Assembly: GCA_023251335.1 (NCBI GenBank)
Contig: JAHEZA010000142.1
Span: 1 to 6,713, forward strand
Reading direction: 5' to 3'
Length of the DNA stretch: 6,713 nucleotides
Origin: Chitinophagaceae bacterium
GTDB taxonomy: Bacteria; Bacteroidota; Bacteroidia; Chitinophagales; Chitinophagaceae
The position numbers were made by a program, and so were the translations under genes. The notes beneath the pieces are model-generated. The model did not search any database, was not told where the DNA came from, and saw only the letters and a list, made by a program, of their open reading frames with translations. Numbering within the stretch: the first letter of the stretch is position 1; each line of letters starts with the position of its first letter. Positions 1 to 5,558 of the stretch are shown here, piece after piece.

Positions 1-1422
1 TCCCGCCAACATTCCCCAATAAAATCCCCGGGCATTAAAACGCCACCAATACCATTTCAACGTATTGGAAGCAATGTATCCGCCATACAAGGCGCCAACG
101 ATCCATTGCAAAATTGAATTCACATCTTTTGCAAAGAAGCCAAGTACAATTCCAACGGTTGCCACTGCAATACCAGCAATATAATTCATACCAATTATTC
201 GCCTTGTTGGTGCATTCGGGTTAATATATTTCAGATAGATATCGTTTACGATGTAGGCCTGTGCGGCATTTAACGTTCCTGAAAAAGTTCCCATGAAAGC
301 GCCGAGCAATCCGGTCAGAACAATTCCTAAAATACCCACCGGCAAGAAACCATTCATCGCCGCGGGCAAAATTCTTTCAAAGTCAGTAGTACCTTCCGGC
401 GTTAGTAAATTCAGTTGATTGTAATAGAGTAATCCTAAAACTGTTAGCCCGATAACCATCGTGTAGCGTATCGGCAATAAAATAATAGAAACAAACCCGG
501 TCATCTTGGATGCTTCCTTTGGCGATTTGGTAGAAAGCACTTTTTGCATATCATAATTTGGCGCCGGACCTGCAAGGCTCGCGAATACACCTTTGAACAA
601 CATCATCATAAAAAAAATGCTGAACAACCCGAATTGATCGTCTTTAATTTTTTTCATTGCCGCAGGTAAAATATGGCGCCAATCGAGGTTAAGATCTGCG
701 CCGAAGAACGGAGAACTCCAGCCTTTAGGAACATTTAATTGTTGACCGTGCAGGTGAATCATTGCGATGTAGCCGATGGCAATACAGGCAACCGTCATGA
801 TAGAATATTTTATCAAATCGCCAATAACAATGCTGTTCATCCCACCAAGTATGGAATAGAACATGGCAAACAGAGTGAAAATAATTCCATAGAAATGTGC
901 TACATAATCAGGCGCTACATGAAATGGAATGTATGGCTGAACGATATCCCATGGAACAAAAATTTCAATGAATTTCCCCAGGCCTACAAAACCGTAAGCT
1001 AAGAAACCAAGGCATCCGATCAATGCAAAAACGACGGTAATATTATGCGATGACGCCACACCTTTTCCTTTTAAACCAAACCTCGTGGCCAGCCATGCGG
1101 CGCCGGTATCTGCATTGGAACGCCGGAGCCACTTCGCCAAAAACATCATATTAAAAACCTGGTTGAAAACAGGCCACAGCCATGGTATCCAGATGCTTTT
1201 GAATCCATACACAAAACACAGAGAGACCATCCACATCGTACCACTGATATCAAACATGTCGGATGCATCGCTTAGGCCAAGAAGATACCAGGGTAATTTC
1301 TTACCGGCCAATAAATAACTCTCTTTCGTTTTGCGGGCCTTCTTCCTGAAATACATGCCGATTAAGAGCATAGAGACTAAGTAAATCACTACTATGCTTA
1401 TGTCGGTTAACTGTAATTTCAT
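1..1422 (-). CDS. Sodium:solute symporter (SSS) family permease, 3'-truncated by window edge
   Basis: This is an inner-membrane, probably Na+-coupled, transporter of the SSS family; 474 codons are visible and the frame is still open at base 1, so the C-terminus is missing. The start is ATG at 1420-1422, giving MKLQLTDISIVV, with a weak AGGA about 11 bases upstream. Family marks are YLLAGKKLPWYLLGLS (residues 36-51), the segment YSILGGMNSIVIGDLIKY (189-206), QKVLSTKSPKEA (293-304), and GTLNAAQAYIVNDIY (382-396), which matches the helix preceding the conserved DIY of SSS proteins. Hydrophobic segments fall near 7-25, 45-75, 78-97, 127-150, 172-195, 200-223, 266-288, 310-334, 360-385, 410-431 and 436-452. 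It follows the GH26 gene after 147 bp. The substrate cannot be read from sequence; from context I infer mannobiose or a short manno-oligosaccharide. Family call is firm, substrate is a guess. Confidence 0.93.
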   Translation of the reverse strand, partial: MKLQLTDISIVVIYLVSMLLIGMYFRKKARKTKESYLLAGKKLPWYLLGLSDASDMFDISGTMWMVSLCFVYGFKSIWIPWLWPVFNQVFNMMFLAKWLRRSNADTGAAWLATRFGLKGKGVASSHNITVVFALIGCLGFLAYGFVGLGKFIEIFVPWDIVQPYIPFHVAPDYVAHFYGIIFTLFAMFYSILGGMNSIVIGDLIKYSIMTVACIAIGYIAMIHLHGQQLNVPKGWSSPFFGADLNLDWRHILPAAMKKIKDDQFGLFSIFFMMMLFKGVFASLAGPAPNYDMQKVLSTKSPKEASKMTGFVSIILLPIRYTMVIGLTVLGLLYYNQLNLLTPEGTTDFERILPAAMNGFLPVGILGIVLTGLLGAFMGTFSGTLNAAQAYIVNDIYLKYINPNAPTRRIIGMNYIAGIAVATVGIVLGFFAKDVNSILQWIVGALYGGYIASNTLKWYWWRFNARGFYWGMLAG

Positions 1423-1471
1423 AAAATGAAAATTCCTGTTATTTGTTTGTTTACTGAAGAAGGGGACTCAG

Positions 1472-1511
1472 CCTCATACCCAACCGCTCTCCAAAAAGGA
1501 GAAGGACGCGC
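1472..1511. repeat. Palindromic intergenic repeat, copy 1
   Basis: A 40-base unit that begins CCTCATACCCAACC and ends GGAGAAGGACGCGC. It can form a short hairpin (TCTCC, five-base loop AAAAA, GGAGA). It is a direct repeat of the unit at 1522-1558, ten bases away. Similar CCTCA-CCCAACC-CTCTCC-loop-GGAGA units are, from general knowledge, scattered between genes of many Bacteroidota, so I read it as a REP-like dispersed element rather than a gene-specific operator. Confidence 0.7.
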
Positions 1512-1521
1512 CGTTACCAAA

Positions 1522-1558
1522 CCTCATCCCAACCCTTCTCCGAGGGAGAAGGACGCGC
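1522..1558. repeat. Palindromic intergenic repeat, copy 2 with perfect 8-bp stem
   Basis: A 37-base unit with the same ends as copy 1 (CCTCAT...GAAGGACGCGC). Its centre is a perfect inverted repeat: CCTTCTCC at 1534-1541, loop GAG, GGAGAAGG at 1545-1552. It lies 11 bases beyond the GH26 stop codon. Neither strand has a T-run after the stem, so it is not a canonical intrinsic terminator. It could still protect the 3' end of the upstream mRNA or reduce read-through into the permease gene. Confidence 0.75.
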
Positions 1559-1569
1559 TTTATTAAATT

Positions 1570-2700
1570 CTACTCATACACTATTTTAAAATTCAAGTCT
1601 TTTTGAAATAAAATACTGGGTTCTTTGGAGAACTTAATAAAATCTTTTTCAGAAATCTGTCCTTTATATGGCACATAAAAATCTGCATCGCCTTCTTTAT
1701 TAAAACCTGCATTTCTCCAGGCTAAAGCATAAGAAATTTTATGATGCCCAAGGGCTTTGTAAAATACATTTGTCCACCAGGTGCTATCAGGAATCTGTGC
1801 ATATCCAAATTCGGTAAGAGCTGGTATCTTCTTTTTATCAACAGCGATTTCTTCAATCATCGCAAGCATGTGATCCATATCTTTTATAAACTGCGCGTTT
1901 CCTTTTTCGCCTCCTTCCCTCTGGTAAATATCAAAGCCAACGACATCCACCCATTTATCGCCCGGATATTTCAACAAATAATCTTCTTTGGAATTAAAAC
2001 GATCCGTATTGTAAGCGTACAAACATTGATGAATATTTTTCGTATCTCTTAAATAAGAAACAGTGAATTGCCAGAGTTGTTTAAATTCTTCGGGGGTGCA
2101 ATGATCGCCGCCCCACCAAAACCAGTTGCCATTCAACTCATGAAAAAGCCGGAGTATAACGGGAATGGGTACACCGTTTTTATCTTTCAAAGTCACAATA
2201 AAATTGGCCACTTTATCCAACCAGCTTTTGTATAATTCGTTTTTTTCGCCGCCGGGAAGAATAGACGCAACTGTACCTGGCGCAGGATCCCATGCGGTTT
2301 TTCCTGTCAGTGGATTGTTCAGATGCCAGCTTATAGTGATCACTCCACCGCGTTGGTAAATCGTTTTGATATAATTGCGCATGGAATCAAAAGGAACGCT
2401 GTCAAGATTAACACGGTGGTCCAATTCGATCCTTCCTAATTCAAAACCATAGATAGCAGGATAGTCGCCGGTTACGATCTTTACATCGCTTTTCCCTGTC
2501 TCATATTTCCACCCAACACCATAAGCAAGATCATCCTGGTGACCAAACATGATGCCTTTATTTTTTAATTTCATTAAATTAAAAAACAGGTTTTTTGTTT
2601 GTTTGCTGGCAAGGCCGTCTATGGGTTTTTGAGCCTGCAAAGAGACACTTGTAAAAATTATGAAAACAAAAAACAAAAAAAGAAAATGATTTTTTTTCAT
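1570..2700 (-). CDS. Secreted GH26 family beta-mannanase-type glycoside hydrolase
   Basis: A retaining glycosidase of family GH26, expected to hydrolyse beta-1,4-mannosidic bonds. I chose ATG at 2698-2700 (376 aa); the same frame extends two codons to a TTG at 2704-2706. Numbered from that TTG, residues 3-25 form a signal peptide with a likely cut after LQA, and there is no lipobox cysteine, so the enzyme should be periplasmic or released. Family marks in order are GHQDDLAYGVGW (55-66), TGDYPAIYGFELG (79-91), SWHLNNP (126-132), RLFHELNGNWFWWGG (186-200) with predicted acid/base E190, and LTEFGY (297-302) with predicted nucleophile E299. The length fits one catalytic domain with no extra binding module. 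It lies between a terminator and an SSS permease gene. Endo-mannanase versus mannobiose-releasing exo action, or another GH26 substrate, cannot be told from sequence alone. Confidence 0.94.
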   Translation of the reverse strand: MKKNHFLFLFFVFIIFTSVSLQAQKPIDGLASKQTKNLFFNLMKLKNKGIMFGHQDDLAYGVGWKYETGKSDVKIVTGDYPAIYGFELGRIELDHRVNLDSVPFDSMRNYIKTIYQRGGVITISWHLNNPLTGKTAWDPAPGTVASILPGGEKNELYKSWLDKVANFIVTLKDKNGVPIPVILRLFHELNGNWFWWGGDHCTPEEFKQLWQFTVSYLRDTKNIHQCLYAYNTDRFNSKEDYLLKYPGDKWVDVVGFDIYQREGGEKGNAQFIKDMDHMLAMIEEIAVDKKKIPALTEFGYAQIPDSTWWTNVFYKALGHHKISYALAWRNAGFNKEGDADFYVPYKGQISEKDFIKFSKEPSILFQKDLNFKIVYE

Positions 2701-2724
2701 TCGCAAAGGATAAAAAACTCTCTA

Positions 2725-2730
2725 AGTATA
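2725..2730 (-). promoter_or_regulatory. Possible -10-like element upstream of the GH26 gene
   Basis: On the minus strand TATACT lies in the short gap between the terminator and the GH26 start, about 25 bases before the ATG. No matching upstream element (Bacteroidota -33 TTTG or a -35 box) is evident, and the Bacteroidota TAnnTTTG -7 motif is absent at this spot. It is listed only because an effective terminator just upstream would require a promoter here. The call is weak. Confidence 0.15.
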
Positions 2731-2734
2731 ATGG

Positions 2735-2778
2735 ATAAATAAAACCTGGTTCTGAGAAAAGAATTCAGAACCAGGCTT
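2735..2778 (-). terminator. Intrinsic (Rho-independent) terminator after the four-TIG lipoprotein gene
   Basis: Read on the minus strand, CCTGGTTCTGA (2775-2765) and TCAGAACCAGG (2755-2745) form a perfect 11-bp stem around a 9-base loop. The stem can be extended outward by one G-U and two A-U pairs. TTTTATTTAT follows directly at 2744-2735. The hairpin begins 18 bases after the stop codon of the four-TIG lipoprotein gene. Stem strength, T-rich tail and position all fit an intrinsic terminator of the upstream SusD/lipoprotein transcript. Confidence 0.85.
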
Positions 2779-2796
2779 ATCAATTTCTCACATTTA

Positions 2797-4347
2797 TTAT
2801 CTTAAACCTACATGATCAACATGAATTGTTCCACCCCAGCCTGCAGACTGAAGCACTATCTCGGTTAATGTCGCAGGACTACCCAGATCAGAAAGGTTCA
2901 GGCTAAAGGTGGACCATTCGCCACCTTTAATAGTTACACCTTTTGGCCCACCATAATTTCCGTTAATAACTACATTCAGAGTTTTGCCATCCGTACCTGC
3001 TTCACCAAATACAGAGAATTCAAGTTTGGTGTATCCCGAAGTGGACACTCCCGCCGAATTATGAAAAGTCAATCCCTGGTAACCATTGCCAGCATCATAA
3101 ACTCCCAGAATAGAAGTGGTTCCCTGACGTACGTTTGAAGTATTGTTGAAATCATGAGTTGTCGTATAAGACCAATCCTGGAATCCGTTTTGCAATCCAT
3201 CGGTATAAATCGGCAAAGGAAAATCAGCCAATGGAGGAAGGCCGCCATTCAAAACAAGATCATCAGCAGATTGTACCGTTAATGTTGAGTTCACAACAGA
3301 TAAGGTTACTTTGCCTTTTAATGTTCCTTGTGGGACAGTAACTACAATTTTGCTGGCGGATTGACTTACAAAAGTGGTAATTGGAGCAGTTCCTCCAACA
3401 AATGAAATACCATTTACTAAATTTAGATTCGTCCCGTTAATAGTAACATTTGCTCCCGCATCAATTGGATTAGGAGACATGGTGGTAACTGCAGGCATTA
3501 CCATATTCAAGTCCATTGAAGAAGTTGTTTTCACGCCGGAGGCTGCTTCTAATGTTATTTTACCATTAACGGTTGCGCCCGGAACTTTTACCACTATTTG
3601 TGTAGCAGACTGGTTTACAAAATCTGTAACCGGGTCTGTAACCCCGGAAAAATAAACTTTTGTGGCAAGATCAAGATCAGTACCGGTAATGGTAAGATTA
3701 TCTGCATGCTTTACAGGGTTAGGCGAAAGAGCAGTTACCCAAGGCAATGTTACGTGCAATGTATCTGTAGATTCAACAAAGCCGGAATCTGTACCGCTAT
3801 AAGTAAGCACGAGTGTACCGGTTTGTGCATCTTCAGGAACGGTAACTTCCAGTTGATCTTTACTTTGATTTACAAAAGTGGTTACTACTTTTCCATAATT
3901 GAAAGTGACGCCGGTCACCCAATTTAAATAATCGCCTTTGATAGTTATATTTTCACCGGGCCGTGCGACAGCGGTTATCGAAGAAATGATAGCAGTAACT
4001 CCAATATTGAATTGTGTTTTTGAAGTAATGTCACCGGAAGGCGTTTTTAAGGTTACATAACCTTTTTCTGTTTCGCCGGGTACAATTACATGTATTTCTG
4101 TGTTTGATTGCGAAATAAAATTGCTGCTTGCAACACTGGCACCGGTGAAATCTATTTCAGTAACTGTATTAAGGTTATTACCAAAGAAACGGATCGTATC
4201 TCCAGGCTGCGCACCGGTAGGGCCGAAACTCAGCAATTGTGTCACACCGGAACTTGTATCGCTTGTATCTTTTTTACATCCAAAAAAAGTAATGGACGCA
4301 AACAATGCAGTTAGTATTACCAAACGCACGGTATAAGTTATTTTCAT
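2797..4347 (-). CDS. Surface lipoprotein with four IPT/TIG domains and a CBM-like C-terminal module
   Basis: A predicted outer-membrane surface glycan-binding lipoprotein of 516 aa. A signal peptide ends in the lipobox FFGC with C24 as the lipidated residue; the following KKD fits the Bacteroidota surface lipoprotein export signal. Four IPT/TIG immunoglobulin-like domains follow, near 36-116, 118-200, 202-283 and 285-367, each with a P-G-D/N-x-[IL]-x-[IF]-x-G-like start and a VxVP strand. A linker (368-378) leads to a beta-rich module (379-516) with LQNGFQDWSY, SGYTKLEFSVFG, LTEIVLQSAGW and a final HVDHVGLR, resembling C-terminal carbohydrate-binding-type jelly-roll modules. No catalytic motif was seen. 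The gene begins 28 bp after the two-TIG lipoprotein gene and has an A-rich leader without Shine-Dalgarno, so the two are probably cotranscribed. The domain architecture is well supported; glycan binding is inferred from context. Confidence 0.85.
   Translation of the reverse strand: MKITYTVRLVILTALFASITFFGCKKDTSDTSSGVTQLLSFGPTGAQPGDTIRFFGNNLNTVTEIDFTGASVASSNFISQSNTEIHVIVPGETEKGYVTLKTPSGDITSKTQFNIGVTAIISSITAVARPGENITIKGDYLNWVTGVTFNYGKVVTTFVNQSKDQLEVTVPEDAQTGTLVLTYSGTDSGFVESTDTLHVTLPWVTALSPNPVKHADNLTITGTDLDLATKVYFSGVTDPVTDFVNQSATQIVVKVPGATVNGKITLEAASGVKTTSSMDLNMVMPAVTTMSPNPIDAGANVTINGTNLNLVNGISFVGGTAPITTFVSQSASKIVVTVPQGTLKGKVTLSVVNSTLTVQSADDLVLNGGLPPLADFPLPIYTDGLQNGFQDWSYTTTHDFNNTSNVRQGTTSILGVYDAGNGYQGLTFHNSAGVSTSGYTKLEFSVFGEAGTDGKTLNVVINGNYGGPKGVTIKGGEWSTFSLNLSDLGSPATLTEIVLQSAGWGGTIHVDHVGLR
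2800..3213 (-). other. CBM-like C-terminal module of the four-TIG lipoprotein
   Basis: This codes for residues 379-516 of the four-TIG lipoprotein. The pattern is: exposed aromatics in an opening FQDWSY segment, a DTSGY-like STSGYTKLEF strand, an NVVINGNYGG strand, a WSTFSLNLSDLG strand-turn and a closing HVDHVGLR strand. This layout is typical of beta-sandwich carbohydrate-binding modules whose last strand is a VDxVxL-type motif. It shows no evident similarity to the C-terminal domain of the neighbouring two-TIG protein. Binding function is inferred. Confidence 0.55.
3247..3744 (-). repeat. Internally duplicated TIG domains 3 and 4
   Basis: Domain 3 (coded by about 3499-3744) and domain 4 (about 3247-3495) align without gaps over residues 204-266 and 287-349. 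I count about 33 identical residues of 63, with shared anchors SPNP, TFVxQSA/DFVNQSA, IVVxVP and GKxTL. Domains 1 and 2 are more divergent. This indicates that domains 3 and 4 arose by tandem duplication within the gene. Confidence 0.7.
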
Positions 4348-4375
4348 GCTTTATGTTGTTATGGTTGGTTAATAT

Positions 4376-5518
4376 TTATTGATCAACTTTTGGTACAACT
4401 CTGAAATTGTCGAAGCTCAGGTCAGCGTCCAGGTCGCCGGGGCCTTGTAGCAGTACCATTGCCCAGTATCCGTTAGGGTTTACAACTGGTGGTTCTGTAT
4501 AGCTGGCAACCACTTCATCATAAGGTATCACCACCGTTTGCCATTTACCCTTGCTATCGTAAGGCGGAGCCCATTTATACCCCTTTGTATCCTGTATTTT
4601 CGATCCGCCCGCATTAATGGTTATCATGCTATTGTTATAAGGCTTCATTGTGTTCACCTCAAATTTCAGATAGTATTTTTCGGGATGAAGAATGGCATCA
4701 TCAGGAATATTTTTGCTATAGCTGGGCATAGAACCGGCGTCGCCATCAGCAAGTTCATTCCAGCCCCAGGCACCAACTTGTGCTTTTATCCGAAAATAGT
4801 TGCCATTAATTTTAGGCGGATCATTCGGACCAGGATTTGTTACTACAAGTGATGCATTGTTCCATCCTTCAAAAGGATCACTGCCAATAAATATATTTCT
4901 TGAATCCCTGAACCAAAAATCAGATTTTGTTTCTCCAAAATTGGTTTTAATAGTTATAGGTCCGGGTTGGGCATCTGCCGGAATTTTAAATTGCACCTGC
5001 TCATCTTCAAGAGAAACAATTTCCGCAGTTGCACCACCTGTAAATGTAATGGTAACAGGCGCATAAAAATAGTTACCAAGAATAGTGGCTACATCACCTT
5101 CATTCACAAATTCGCACACCATGCTGCTAAGTAACGGTTTACTTATCTGCACTTCAAAAGAATATTCCAGTTTATATCCGTTTTTAAATAAGATAGTCAC
5201 CATGTTGTTGATCGTGTCAGGAATTTGGCTGGGCACAGATACCAGGATCGAAGTTCGACTCACATAAGTTGGCGTCAACCTTGACTGTTGATCGTTAAAC
5301 CAAACTTGCTGCGCCTCTTGTAGATTATCACCAACAATTGCGATAAGCTGTCCTTGTCCCGCGCCTGCCAACAGCGAATCAGAAGATTCAGGGCTGGTTA
5401 TTCTTACATAATTTACTATAGGAGTTCCCGATGATGTGTCTTTCTTGCAGGAAGTAAACATGCTTACACTTGCTATAAGCATTATCAGCGTTAATAAGAT
5501 TTTATTTGTCGATTTCAT
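4376..5518 (-). CDS. TIG-domain surface glycan-binding lipoprotein (SGBP type)
   Basis: A 380-aa outer-membrane lipoprotein of the surface glycan-binding protein class encoded beside SusD in many PULs; its role is to hold polysaccharide at the cell surface for the SusC/SusD porin. The signal peptide ends in the lipobox FTSC with C24, followed by KKD, a surface-export signal. Two IPT/TIG-like domains occupy about 33-126 and 127-203. The C-terminal domain (about 207-380) carries GSDPFEGWNN (212-221), VGAWGWNELADGD (248-260), YYLKFEVNT (282-290), KWQTVVIPYDEV (325-336) and LSFDNFRVV (367-375). This resembles the glycan-binding domain of SGBP-B-type proteins first described for xyloglucan PULs. 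W219, W251, W253, W316, W326 and W352 are candidate sugar-stacking residues. It begins 40 bp after the susD-like gene with an A-rich leader. Ligand is unproven; mannan is inferred from the GH26 gene. Confidence 0.9.
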   Translation of the reverse strand: MKSTNKILLTLIMLIASVSMFTSCKKDTSSGTPIVNYVRITSPESSDSLLAGAGQGQLIAIVGDNLQEAQQVWFNDQQSRLTPTYVSRTSILVSVPSQIPDTINNMVTILFKNGYKLEYSFEVQISKPLLSSMVCEFVNEGDVATILGNYFYAPVTITFTGGATAEIVSLEDEQVQFKIPADAQPGPITIKTNFGETKSDFWFRDSRNIFIGSDPFEGWNNASLVVTNPGPNDPPKINGNYFRIKAQVGAWGWNELADGDAGSMPSYSKNIPDDAILHPEKYYLKFEVNTMKPYNNSMITINAGGSKIQDTKGYKWAPPYDSKGKWQTVVIPYDEVVASYTEPPVVNPNGYWAMVLLQGPGDLDADLSFDNFRVVPKVDQ

Positions 5519-5558
5519 TGAAGTAGTTATTTCTTTTTCAAAAATTGTTTTCTAACTT

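Noticed and set aside
739..1318. Plus-strand open frames opposite the permease gene (739-1002, 1085-1318)
   Set aside because: They lie wholly antisense to a well-supported SSS permease frame, and their translations show no recognisable domain or signal.
1534..1552. Perfect 8-bp hairpin after the GH26 gene as an intrinsic terminator
   Set aside because: No T-run follows the stem on the minus strand (the next bases read GGGTTGGGATGAGG), and the hairpin is part of a repeated element with a second copy nearby.
1472..1558. Paired repeats as a minimal CRISPR array
   Set aside because: There are only two units, they differ in length and centre, and they are separated by just ten bases, with no cas gene in the window.
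3159..5267. Numerous plus-strand open frames opposite the two lipoprotein genes
   Set aside because: They are antisense shadows of the TIG-domain genes; their translations are low-complexity mirrors without family features.
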